In this document: positions 14,165 through 26,100 of the stretch, piece after piece
Layout: every line of letters begins with the position of its first letter
Position numbering within the stretch: position 1 is the first letter of the stretch
Assembly (NCBI GenBank): GCA_009760855.2
Contig: WPIO01000002.1
Coordinates: 5,265,001 to 5,329,000, forward strand
Direction of reading: 5' to 3'
Source: Cristatella mucedo
Lineage: Eukaryota > Bryozoa > Phylactolaemata > Cristatellidae
DNA length: 64,000 bases
The notes under the pieces: model-generated
The model's database searches: none
Told to the model about the DNA's origin: nothing
Seen by the model: the letters and a program-made list of their open reading frames with translations, nothing else
Made by a program: the position numbers and the translations under genes

Positions 14165-14412
14165 ACATCTGCTCTCCTGCTGCCGACTATGGCACACCCT
14201 TTCCAGCCGTCCTGAGCTCATACTTTCATGCTACTCGCTACCTCAACAGCTCTCCTCACTCAGCTTTGCTTCTCCCTTTCATTATCTTTGCTGCGTTAGA
14301 CGAAGTCTGTTGGCTACCGAATGCGTTCCGAAAGACGCTTAGGCTTTTAGTGCTCCAAACAAAATCTCCTGCGTAGCATCCACACTGTCTTTGTAGAGTT
14401 ACATATTGAGAT
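14165..14412 (+). mobile_element. LINE family B, 3' UTR fragment
   Basis: Plus-strand fragment sharing the family B 3' region with the copies at 45.1-45.5 and 53.3-53.65 kb: CTGCCGACTATGGCAC, CTACTCGCTACCTCAACAG, GAAGTCTGTTGGCTACCGAATG, ending with TTTGTAGAGTTACA. Only the non-coding end remains. Confidence 0.75.
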
Positions 14413-14622
14413 ATGTTGAATTACGCAACATTGAGTAATTGGCCTACAAAGGATTATGCACAGCAGGTAAATAGCGATTCCTATAGCCGCTGCTCTTAAC
14501 TTCGGTGGTTGAACCAGATGATTATAGCACATTGTACCTGAGGATCTTCCAATGTCCAGATGAGCAAACAATAGTGATTGCAGGCACCTTGCGTGAACGT
14601 TGGCATTAATTTGGGAGGCGTT

Positions 14623-14955
14623 ATGGCGTCTAGCAGCATAACTAATACTTTGCTTTCGATATTTTTTAGCTCTACCGCCAGCCAGAGAGTAATTTTCACG
14701 AAAGCTGGAATTGAGCAACGATATCGCGTGGTCACAACTAGCGTTACGGAGTATGCGTCTACTTTTCCACTTGGTAAGCGCAAAAATATGCCAGCTACTA
14801 GCCCTCTCTCACAGGTTTGTGCATACTCGACTATGAACGAGCAACCACAAATCGTATTGCCTAGTGCCAACGACCTAGCTGCGGCAGATATAAGTGCTAT
14901 AAATCTTTGCCAAAAAATAGCAGAAATCGATGGCTCCGATGGCGGTCGGCACTGA
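14623..14955 (+). CDS. Unrecognised 110-codon ORF
   Basis: Open frame starting MASSSITNTLLSIFF and ending IAEIDGSDGGRH. The ATG has a G at -3 and a G at +4, a favourable Kozak context. The protein is Ser/Thr/Ala-rich with a short hydrophobic stretch at residues 9-16, no clear domain and few cysteines. The opposite strand of the same stretch (14496-15041) is also open for 181 codons, so one of the two, or neither, is real. It lies between LINE fragments but does not match either LINE family seen here. Low confidence; could be chance. Confidence 0.2.
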   Translation: MASSSITNTLLSIFFSSTASQRVIFTKAGIEQRYRVVTTSVTEYASTFPLGKRKNMPATSPLSQVCAYSTMNEQPQIVLPSANDLAAADISAINLCQKIAEIDGSDGGRH

Positions 14956-15759
14956 TGTAATTTTGATTGGATTTTAATAAGAATAAGAATACATTTGATA
15001 TAAAGCCATCGTGACAAAGACAGTAACTCGAAGCTAATCATCGAAATGCTAGCAGAACAGAGAGCTGCTTCAACTGCTTATTTCTTTAAAAGCCCATCCC
15101 CAGAAGCTTCGCATCCACCCGGATGGAGCTTTCAAGGTGGCTAAAGCACCGGAAGTAAGAGAGCTGACCGGTTGCAGCTTTGTTGGGGCAGCCCCCCCAT
15201 CAACCAGAGTGGGGGAGTTTTAGTTCCCTCCTTACGATGGCTTGCATGATGTTCAAGCTGAAAATACTTTGCACGAGCTGACCAAATATAACCAGGAGCG
15301 TTCACCGGTACTGTTTTGCAACAGACAAAATCTGCAAGTCATTTACAAGCTAAGCTAAATAGAGCCTTAGTCATGGTCCGCCGGTTCTGTTGTGCATGCT
15401 ACCACTAATTATTGATCATGCTCACGTAAAGCATATGTACAGTTTCTATAAAGACATTAAGTTGACCGAGTGATCTATACAAATGCATCATTACTAATAT
15501 TATTTTAAGCCATAGTTACGATATTTCTGCGGAAGAAGCGAATCTAAAATAGAAAACGAGAGCTTACTGCCAAGCCCTAGTCAGCCTTACATTCGCTGTT
15601 ACGAACATGCTTAGTAGTTTTGCCTTAGTTTCATCCGCATTTACGAATACGTATATTAAATACAATCGTGCTTTTGTCTATTATCGTTAAGCTAACATCG
15701 TCTGTTTGCTTTGCTTGATATTCTTACAGTTGCTGAGATTCGTGCATTGACAGATTTAT
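14956..15759. other. No gene recognised
   Basis: Spacer between the unrecognised ORF and a long LINE copy; a poly-C run lies near 15190. Confidence 0.5.
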
Positions 15760-18700
15760 CTAAAAGAGGACCCAGGTGGAGCCACCGGGGCGGCCTTAGG
15801 CTTCCCTTGTTCGGTAGTAAAAGCATTGTCTCATGGCACCCTGCAGATATACCACGAGATACGTTGTAAATCACTCGAACTTGATGGCCATCAGGCCAAC
15901 TATTATGCCGGCAGCCCAACTTAATGCCTGCCTTTGGAATGCTCGCTCGATCTGTAATGAACGCCGACGCCGACTAATACGTTGGATGATAATTTATTGC
16001 GATCTCGATCTGCTCGCTTTGAGATCTGGCTGAAATCGACTAATAGTCCGACTGTAACCGACCGGTTTCTCGTTCTTTTATACCCTAGATCAATAAAAAT
16101 CGGAGGATTCGCCATTGTCGCCTGTTCCACCCTCAAATACAAACCGTTTGCAGTCCTTGCTTGAAGCAAGCAGTCCTTCCTTCGAGCCTCTTGCTTTAAG
16201 TACCTCCGACAACAAGCTGCGCATAGTGACACGAATCTATCGCCGACCAGGCGCAAAGTCCCCCTTTATCACAGATTTCTCTGATCCCATTTTAATTCTG
16301 TGTGCCAGAAATCGAGCTGTCCTTGTTATGGGTGATTCCAGCATTCATTTTGACGACTTAGCTAACAAATTGTGTGCTGAATTTTTTGCACTGACTGACT
16401 CTTTTTCTTTTGTGGCTCGTGTGCATGACACTGCTCACAACGAGGGTTACACACTCGATCATTCTCCGACTAGTGTATGCTATCGTCATCTATCATTACC
16501 GAATCTTGGTCATCCAATCATATACCGAGCTCGTTCAATCTATAGTGTGTGCCCTCCTCCGCATTCAAAATCACCAGTGAATCACCAAGCCTATTGAACC
16601 TTGACGTTGATGCTGTCGGAGCGAAAACTATCTTCTTCGCTCTTGCTGCTCAAGCCTCCATCCAGCCTACTGTCATTGGTAGAATGCTATGACACGGCAC
16701 TTGCTGACATGCTTAACGAGTTTGCACTACTGACTAAGCCTAATGTGCGCCCTCGCCCAGACGGCCAATGGTTTATCGCAGACATTAAACGAGCAATGTC
16801 TACTAAGCCCAAGCTTGAGAAAGCCTATACAAGATCAGGATTGACTGTCCATCGTCAGGCGTACGAAGACTACTGCAGATCATACCAGTCAATCCTAGCA
16901 AAGGCAAAATCTAGCTTCTAGAAAAATATTGTTGAATCACAGATCCACAATCCTAAAAATGCTAATGTCTACCATCAACCATCTCCTTAACCGCTCCTAG
17001 ATTAGTTCTTTACCAAGTGATCCTCGTGGTGACATAGCTGATTGCTTCTTTCCCAGCAAGGCAGACAAGATAAGAGGCTGCATCTCAATGGTTGCGGCAT
17101 CCACTCTGGACTCCTGTCCCTCAATTACATAAGCACTGGACTCATGTACATCGATTCCGTGTACTACCTCGATTCAAGTGGGGGGGGGGGCATGAGTGAT
17201 GTTATCGTGAAATTTATCTCCAAAGACTAGCAGTCCTCTAGAACCTATTCCTACTGCCCTACTTCTACAATATGCTGCTGCCGTACATAACTAACACAAT
17301 AAATATATCCATAGCCTCATGTCGGGTCCCTGCACCTTCAAAAAAGGCTGTAGTCAGGTCACTAATTAAGAAAGCGACGCTAGACCAAGAGGACTTGAGC
17401 GGCTTCAGTCCAGTCTGCCTTCTCCCGTTGATATGAAAGACGCTCGAACGAGTTGTGGCAGAACTAGTGGTCTTATATTGAGACCTCAAACCTAGCAAGT
17501 AAGTTCCACTCAGAATTTAGAGCTAATCACCCCATAGAGTCAGCATCGCTTTGGGTGTATGACGACCTTCTCACGAATGCAGACTTGGGTAAAGTCTCTC
17601 TGATTGTCCTGCTTGATCTTTCGGCAGCATTTAAGGGTATTGATCACAAAGTTCTTTTTGAGCGCTTCCCATCTCGCGTGGGCATCACTGGCACTGCACT
17701 ACACTGGTCCAGGTCCTACACCTCAGTAGAAGACTCCAGAGTATTGATGTGAATGGCCAAAGATCCTCCGAGGAGCCACTTAAGTCGGGGGTGCCTCAGG
17801 GCTCTGAGCTCGATCCTTTTGCAGCTTATACTCTCCTTGTTGCCGACGGGATCACCAATACAAATCTAGGCTTTCACTTGTATGCAGATGACACTCAGCT
17901 TTACCTTTGCTTTGATCTCTCAGCGCCCTCCAGCATGTCGAATTCTCCCAGCTCCCTTGCTACATGCATTAATGACATCAGCACATTGATGGCGGCAAAC
18001 GTTTCTAATTGAATGACGAAAAAACCAACTTACTAGTCATGGGCAAATCGAGCGTCATTCTGAAACTGGAAAACCTGACGCTCACAATTGGCTCTGCCAG
18101 CACATCTCCTATTAAATCTGCCCGAACTGTAGGTGTCATGCTCCACAAAGTGACCTTTCATTAGACGACCGTATTAGTTCCCCAGTCTAGTCTGCCTACT
18201 TTCAGCTATAAAGCATTTCTAAAATCCAAGTCTGTTTAGACAGGGATACTACATCTAAACTAGTCCATGCATTTGTGACATCCCGACTTGACTTCCTTAA
18301 CTCGCTTCTTACTAGTCTACCGGCTTATGCAATCAGGCGCTTACGGTTGGTGCAAAACTCTGTAGCTAGGCTCGTCTGTCGTGAGCTTCGCAATTGCCAC
18401 TTCTCGCCGACCCGCACCAGCTCCAAGTCAAGCAGCGCATCGAATTCGAGGTTCTGTCACTTACTTTTAGGTCCCTCCATTCTCTGGCTCAGGCCTACCT
18501 ATCAGAAATATTCCCCCATCAGGCGAAGAATCGTACAACTGGCTGTTCTGAATCGAATCGTTTACCTATACCTTGTAGGAACCTGAAATCTTCTGGAGAC
18601 CGTTCCTCTAGTTAGTTTGCTCCCAAAGCCTGGAAATCACTGCTGACGCACGTCAAAATGTCGCGCAACATGAAGACATTTGAAAAGAAGATTAAAATTT

Positions 18701-18837
18701 ACATTTGGTTACAGCATTTGGTGGGTCTTTGTGAATCGTCTTTCGTGCGAATGTACCTGCTGACACTGTGCCTGCTGCATGTGGATGTTACTGCAAGCAA
18801 TTTTGTAATGCTTTATATGCAGCATCTGTAAAGTGCC

Positions 18838-18895
<58 letters not shown>

Positions 18896-18950
18896 CAGTT
18901 CTCTCAGGGTGCTACGCAATGTATTACCATTATGTTATTCTTGAATCTAT
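15760..18950 (+). mobile_element. LINE family A, long decayed copy (endonuclease + RT)
   Basis: A 3.2-kb CR1/L2-like non-LTR retrotransposon. Its left end matches the 5' part of the copy at 62 kb. Endonuclease remnants: ACLWNARS near 15920, EIWLKS near 16030, MGDSSIHFDDL near 16328, all with stops and shifts between them. RT: LLDLSAAFKGIDHKVLFE (about 17600), GVPQGS (about 17790), LGFHLYADDTQLY (about 17868-17905). The C-terminal RLVQNSVARLVCREL block starts near 18340. The 3' UTR and hairpin end near 18930, with a (GA)n tract expanded inside the hairpin loop. A poly-G run at about 17180 and many frameshifts show that it is inactive. Confidence 0.9.
18838..18893. repeat. (GA)n inside a LINE 3' hairpin
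   Basis: About 27 GA units replace the short AGAGAGA loop that other family A copies carry between CCTAG and TTCTCTGAGG. Confidence 0.9.
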
Positions 18951-20060
18951 CTTTATAAATTACCAGTTACCAGGTTTTGTAGACGAGGCGCGAGATGCCC
19001 ATGCTAGCACACATGTTTGCTCTGGCTTCCGGACTGTAGATTTAACTCGTGAGGAAGACCGAACCAACGAATGCATCTTTCGTTGGGGCACACTAATACC
19101 AGTCGCGGCGGAGCGTCGAGTGCTGTGTGAATAGGACTGCTGTCGGTCCAGCAGTTATTACCAGGAGATCTACACGGCTTGATCATTCGGGGCAGCTTAC
19201 TGCCACTTCCAGCTCTCACTGCAGCCATGCTCCATGACTAATGAGCTTCCAAACATGCATAAAAGCAATATGTGCACGGATCACTTGCAGAAAAATTGCG
19301 TGCGCAAGTAAGCTGATTGTAGCATCTTGTCGCTAGGCTTCTACATTCAACTCCGATGAAAAACTGGCCGAGTCACGGCTTGCATAATCACCTAGAAATG
19401 TACTCACTCGTCTGATAGCAAAAGTCCGGACTTCTGCCCACGCTTCAATGCACGGCATTCTCCAAACACGATCTAGCTAGAACACAAACTGTATGAATGT
19501 ATAGGGTATACATCTACATAGGGTATGCAACTGTGTGACTATATAGGTCTACAACAGCTGGCTACTGGTACTGAAATACCCAAACGCATCGGCCCGATAG
19601 ATACAGCGTCCAGGTTTTCCGTTTACAGATGATTGTGTGGTGGATATCTTTGAAAGTACTAACAGAGCATTGATGTTGGCAATGCATGACACCCAAGTTA
19701 TGTCGCAAGATCCAACTATTCTTCATCAGAATTCCACTTGACTCGGTAGCGAAAAGGGCCCAGTCAGTTGCTACACACCGTCAATGATTCTGCCGTTTGT
19801 ATCCAGAGGCTTAGCCTATGTTTTTTCTCAGAAGTAGACAGAAAGTAGACAGATGCTTGCCTCTGATCACCTGGCTTATCTATGGGTCGGCTCTAATTGA
19901 AATATATACGTATATGATCTAGTTGAAATATAAACATAAGCTATACATTGCATCGTCATAGTAATAGCAGCATAAGATGAGTCTCCTTCAAAGAAGATAG
20001 GTCATTTTGCAGCTGCCGATCTAGCCCTTAGATATTAGTAGTCCACTTAACACTTTGTCG
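18951..20060. other. Downstream flank of integrin gene 1
   Basis: No gene recognised. On the minus strand this follows the stop codon of integrin gene 1 and should contain its 3' UTR; I found no clear AATAAA signal close to the stop. Confidence 0.4.
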
Positions 20061-20144
20061 CTAACGGATGCTCTTCGACCCTTTTCCGGAATATGAAGGG
20101 TTGGCGTATTCCACGGTTGCTTGTTGGTACAATGGATTTTCACC
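20061..20144 (-). CDS. Integrin beta gene 1, last coding exon (cytoplasmic tail)
   Basis: After the acceptor TTTTTTTAG the exon reads GENPLYQQATVEYANPSYSG, then KGSKSIR and TAG. The GENPLY...NPSY layout matches the end of metazoan beta integrins, where the first NPxY binds talin PTB domains and the second NPxY binds kindlin. Twenty-seven residues in phase 0. The tail extends a few residues (KGSKSIR) beyond the usual NPxYxGK ending. Confidence 0.95.
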   Translation of the reverse strand, partial: GENPLYQQATVEYANPSYSGKGSKSIR

Positions 20145-23100
20145 CTAAAAAAATGGGCGTCGGTCTGTGAGCATTTCCTCTGAGCGCGGGGTCAGTAGCG
20201 AGCAACGCGGCCAGATTGCAGCTGCGAGAGAGCCGCCCGTGCAAGCGTGCGCCGCCTGTAGGCGAGTGGGCGTGGCTTCGCTCGCCGCGCAGCAGCGCAC
20301 CGCCGACGCCCAGCTTGCTCCAGCGCTCCCTCTTAGTCTCCTGTAGGTATGACTCGTACTCGCGCCTGTCTTGAATGGTCACGACGACCGCTTTCCAAAG
20401 CAACAGAGCCAGAAGGAGGAGCGCGACGATCGCCCCAATAGCACCGACTAGCCACACGGCGGGGCGGTCGGCCGGACAATCTGCTCGGAGGCGAGACGCT
20501 TGGAGAGAATGCTCTGCAAAAAGAGCCGACTGCCAGAGCAGCTGCTGCTTCGCAAGGTCATGCTGCAATATCTAGGCTGCTATCCTTTGAAGTGTGCGCA
20601 GAGTGACGAGAATGTCGCTAACTAATGTAAATGCAATAAAGTCCTGCGATGAGCCACACGCAAGTGCAGCTGGAGATATGTTTAGAAGACGAACGTACCG
20701 TCAATGCTAAGTAAAAGCGGCAGAGGCCACGTGAAGGTCACATAGAAAATTATCACAGAGGAAATGGTGCTTAGATATGTGCATGTAAGTTTTATGCAAG
20801 AAGTCTTGAGGGCTGAACAATATTGCTAAGCCGTTACAGAAACAGTCTTCAGTTGAAGACACAAGTGAGAGTTTAGGAACTAATAATACTCCGCTTTGGA
20901 AAATAAAAGCAGCGACATCAATATCGATGTTACCAATCAGGCTTAATAGTATTGTTGTGAATATACATTAGAAAAAATATTGTTCTGACGTACATTCACA
21001 TATTTTTATCATCACGGTATGCTGTTCCAAGATTTAAATCTTGAACCTTGCTCCAAAGATTCTGGCCAAAATCAAAACAAGCATCCAACTAGCTGAGCTC
21101 CAGGAAAGATGATTGAACGGACATTCTGATTAGAGATGACACTTGCAGGATTTTGGGTTTGCATTTTTAAGACATGACGAGACTGCAGTACTATTGCTAC
21201 TCCACAAAAGCCATTCAATGCAATACTTGTTTCTTTTTGATATATTTTTGGTATAGTAGTAATTAATTTGGAAGATAAAGACCAGTTAAATATATGAAAT
21301 CATAAGCTTATTATTATAGTTGTCCGCTTTTGTCTTGAATGCAGGGGTTGCTAGCCCTGAAGCTTTTGTCATCGTGATTATATCGGCCTGCTTTTGTTAG
21401 AGCGCTTTTGTTAAGGCTCTTTTGTCGGACCAAACAATTATTGCTTTCTTTTAGAGTGCTGATACGTACCGCGTTGCTGTAAAAATTTCAAGCGGTAGCG
21501 GTCTGTTGTAGCATCTCGCATGTAGCCACATGTCAAGTGGCAGTCTTGGCGATCAGTATAGCCGCAAGTATGCACATTTCCTGAAGTTGAACACCTCTCC
21601 CTCATATTAGGCACCACATCGCGTTCATAACAGAACGTTTCTTACTCAACGTTTCATGAGCAGCTAGTCTTACCTCTGTAATTCCCTTTTGGCTGGGCTG
21701 CAAAAGAAAGCTACTAGGCCACTGCAGCGGACTATGAACATGGCTGCAAGGCTAGTCTTCAAGTCCCAGCGGTTTGAGCACGTGTCTCTTTTGCTGAAAG
21801 AGCTAGGATGGTTGCTGGTTGAGCAACGGATACAGAGCAAAGTTAGGCTAACATGATTTAACATAGGCTAGTTAAGGCTAACATAGGACCGAAAACTCGG
21901 GCTCTCCTAATTAGAGCGATAAGCAGCAATTATCATACCGAAATCGTCTCAGCGTTCATTTAAAAATATTAGCTTTCATAGCGCGGCAGAGATGATTTCC
22001 GATTACTTGAAGCTGCATTGCGGTTAATCCAGAGCCCACGGCTCAGCTGCTTTTCATGGCTGACCAATCGCGAGAGCCCGATACAATCAGTTTGCCTGTT
22101 AATGGAATAAACAAGTACCTCTCGGATCTTTAAGTTTCTTGAGTTATGCTTAACATACAGATAGATCGACCTTACACAGTTTATGACGTTATTGAGTCAT
22201 GGTAAGCCAATCCTAAGCATCCAGCCAAAAGTCGCGCTGTTTGATGATGTATTTAAACGTTGGTTGGGTTCGGTCTAGAAAGCTTTTCTGTACCCATGTG
22301 CAAAAACCTTTTAAAGGCGTCTTGGAGCCCATGGGCTGTTATAGGGTAAACTTACAAAAAGGTCAAATCCTACAAAATTCCTCCGTCAGCCTTGTCAGTT
22401 ACCGATTGCTTTCCGTATTCAGATTGGCTGATTAATAAAGGTGAAACTGCAGCTCGATAGACATGTAATAGGAGTGCGATTTACGGCACCTGCCTTCACG
22501 AACCACTCGGTGACAGATAACTCGGCACCACCTGCTATCTAGTTATTATTTGTTGTCTTTACAGGCAAAACGAATATAAAATTGCTAAAGATGATCAAAA
22601 CCGACGGAAAAGTATGCATTCCGAATCGATTAGAATCGAGGACACTTGGGTGATGATATCGTAAGCGACGATGGTCAGCTGGCATAGTTCCTTAGGAATA
22701 GTCTTGGGTAAAAGCACTTTTGAGTGGCAAGCTCTGATTGGCTGAGGTCACGAGCGGCCTCTTTACGACTCACCGGTTTAATGTTGTTGCAAAAGGGACC
22801 GCGATAGCCACTGTCCGGGCATTCACAGCGACCACACATACAGGCTCCTCGGCCGTTGCAAGGGATATCCTATAAGTTATATGGAAAGAGGTTCAGTAGA
22901 TAGATTAGAAGCAATGATTCATCATAAAAAAGTATATACACGTGGACGCTTTTAGACTGACTTTATGCAGTCTCGCCTGCTGAGTGAAGGACAATCTCAT
23001 CAAAAGAGCTGCAAAACAAGGTGGAGAAGATTCACTCAAACTTATTTTAAATCATTTAATTTTTATGTTTGACAAACCGATTTTATTTCACGTACTGTAC

Positions 23101-26100
23101 AAAGTTGCATGTATGACTCTGATGGGTAGAGTGCGTTTTATTGGTAACTTTCGAAGCAAAAGATGGCAAGCAGGATAACACTCCCGTGGCATGAGTCTCG
23201 CATGCGCGTGCGCCAATTTATTTTCTGTCTTCCTTTCCAATAAAGGAGGTACTGGCTCGGTCCAGGACTAAGCATCTGTTAGACATTAAGACACTATATC
23301 TGGTCACAGAACGTACCCACTTGTCTGCAGAGGTGCTGTCAAAGAGCCAGATCTCGACTTCGGTCAAGCACAGCTCATGTCCACAGTACTGCTGCCCATT
23401 AAAATAAACAGCTAATGACGCACAACTGATGCCGCGAATCTTATTGCTCATCGATTTTGTGCTAGCGCAGGGTTATTTTCCAACCTTAGCTGAGGATTGA
23501 CTTCAAGGTTTTGTATTGACTTCAAGGTTTTGTATTGACTTCAAGGTTTTGTCGCTCACTTTTAGGTCCCTTCATTCTATGGCTCCAGCCTATCTGTCAG
23601 ATATACTACCCCCTCAGGCCAAGCATCGTACCACCCGCTTCTCGGAATCCAACAGTCTAGAAATACCTCATACAAACCTTAAATCCTTTGAAGACCGTGC
23701 ATTTAGTTCGTATGCTCCCAAAGCCTGGAACTCCCTCCCGACCTGCGTCAAAACATCCCCTGACCTGACCACATTTAAAAGGAACCTAAAAACACACCTA
23801 TTTAGGACAGCATTTAGTGGGTCCTTGTGATTCGTCTTTGATGTGCTTATGCGTGCTGACACTGTGCATGCTGCCACTAACCACATTTGCATGCTGACCC
23901 TGTGCATGTCACCCATAACCATATTATTCATCTCGTTTGTTTTTCAAGCATGATTTTACTTACCATTCAATTGCATTTCACTTTACAGCAAATGTAAAGC
24001 GCCTAGAGAGAGATTAAGTTCTCTGAGGGCGCTTTATCAAGTGAATTATTATTATTATTATTAATTATTATTATTATTAGGATGGCATCGCAACGGCGTT
24101 CGAGAATTTTTCTAATGAAAGTTGTAACAATTCGTAGGTGTACCTAAAGTGGACTACTTGCCAACAAAGTTACACTTTTTGGCCCCGAGGCTGCAAAGAC
24201 TTTTCGTTTTCTAAACCGACAGGCGGCTGTCAAGGAATAGGAACAATAGGTGCTTTGAAATGTCTTCAAGAGACTCTGTCGAATATAACCGAAGCTGCAG
24301 CGTTATCTAGCAAATTAAACGCACCTAAGTACATGCCATGAACGACTGCAACATCAAAGAATTAAAAGCTGCTGCTAACTGCTGTGTGCAAAAAGCGAGT
24401 CATATGAATACTTCTTCCGGCTTAAGGAGGTCTCGTCAGACGGCAGATGAAAAGTGCTTCTGATTAAAAATGTATTATTTTTTTCATGGAAAAATGTAAA
24501 TCTTTTTGCTACACAATGAGCATGAGCACGCTGTAATTAATTATAATAATAATAATAATATTGCACTTGATAAAGCGCCCTCAGAGAACTTAATCTCTTT
24601 CTAGGCGCTTTACATTTGCTGCAAAGTGATACGCAATAGAATAGTAAGTAAAATCATGCTTGAAAAACAAACAAAATGAATAACATGGTTAGGGGTTACA
24701 TGCACTGGGTCAGCATGCAAATGTGGTTAGTGGCAGCATGAACAGTGTCAGCACGCATAAGCACATCGAGGACGAATCACAAGGACCCACTAAATGCTGT
24801 CCTAAATAGGAATGTTTTTAAGTTTCTTTTAAATGTGGTCAGGTCAGGGGATGTTCTGATGCAGGTCGGGAGGGAGTTCCAGGCTGTGGGAGCATACGAG
24901 CTAAATGCACGGTCTCCAAAGGATTTAAGGTTTGTACGAGGTATTTCTAGACTGTTGGATTCCGAAAAGCGAGTGGTACGATGCTTTGCCTGATGGGGTA
25001 GTATCTCTGAAAGATAGGCTGGAGCCATAGAATGAAGAGACCTAAAAGTGAGCGACAAAACCTTGAAGTCAATCCGTTGCTTGACTGGTAACCAGTGCAG
25101 GTCGGCGAGAAGTGGAGTAATGTGGCAACTGCGACGCTCACGGCAGACAAGCCTAGCTGCAGAGTTTTGCACCAGCTGCAATCGCCTGATCGCACATGCT
25201 GGTAGGCCAGTAAGCAGTGAGTTGCAGAAGTCGAGACGAGATGTCACGAATGCATGGACCAACTTGGACGTGGTATCCTTATCTAAACAAGCCCTAATTT
25301 TAGCAATGTTATGAAGCTGAAAATAGGCTGATTTGACTGTGGAGCTGATGTGGTCGTCTAACGAGAGGTCGCTTTGGAATATGAATTGGATATATTGGAA
25401 CAGGGACCCAACATTCACTACTCCTTTCTTTAAAGAACATTGTCTGGGCTTCCAATCAACAGTCTCCATATCGTAATGCAAAATCTAAGCAAAATAATAC
25501 GATTCCATTTGAAAAACTGCATGCTTATACGTACAAGAGCAAAACGACTATCCGCGCTTGTCCATGTCCACGTGGAGTTGTTCAACGTATCAACTGAAAA
25601 TGTCTTTAGCAAATTGATAGCCCCATGCATAAATACACCATGGACACCTCAAAGCTACGAGAGCTTCGCGTAAAGGTCAGATTCCAATTTATTAGAATGG
25701 CTAACCATTCACAAGACGTCTAATTGTACGTCGTAAAATCTTTTTACACGATCGAATATGTTCCCATCGAACTTTTTTTTATTCTCAGTTTTGTCTGTGA
25801 TGAACTTGGCGTCATCCTTTTCAAAATCTCTCTAATTGTATTGTTACTCATATATAGGTCGATCGTATAAGTGGAGCCTAAGGGTTGCTGAATGTAACAG
25901 AAACGTGTAACTCCACAATGATAATCTTCCATATAGATTGCAACTTGAATATTCCGATAATTATCGGGCTATCGTACAGCAAGCACAGTCGGCGAAGGTG
26001 CAAAGGTAGCCTCATATTTACAAGGATATTCCGTTTTTGTAGCGCTGGCTAACCACACAGGGATATTTTATGGGTACCAGACTGCACTAAAGTGAATTCT

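Noticed and set aside
23218..23451. Possible integrin beta-tail exon of gene 1
   Set aside because: It lies between the I-EGF3 and I-EGF4 exons, the wrong place in the domain order, and has no clear cysteine pattern.
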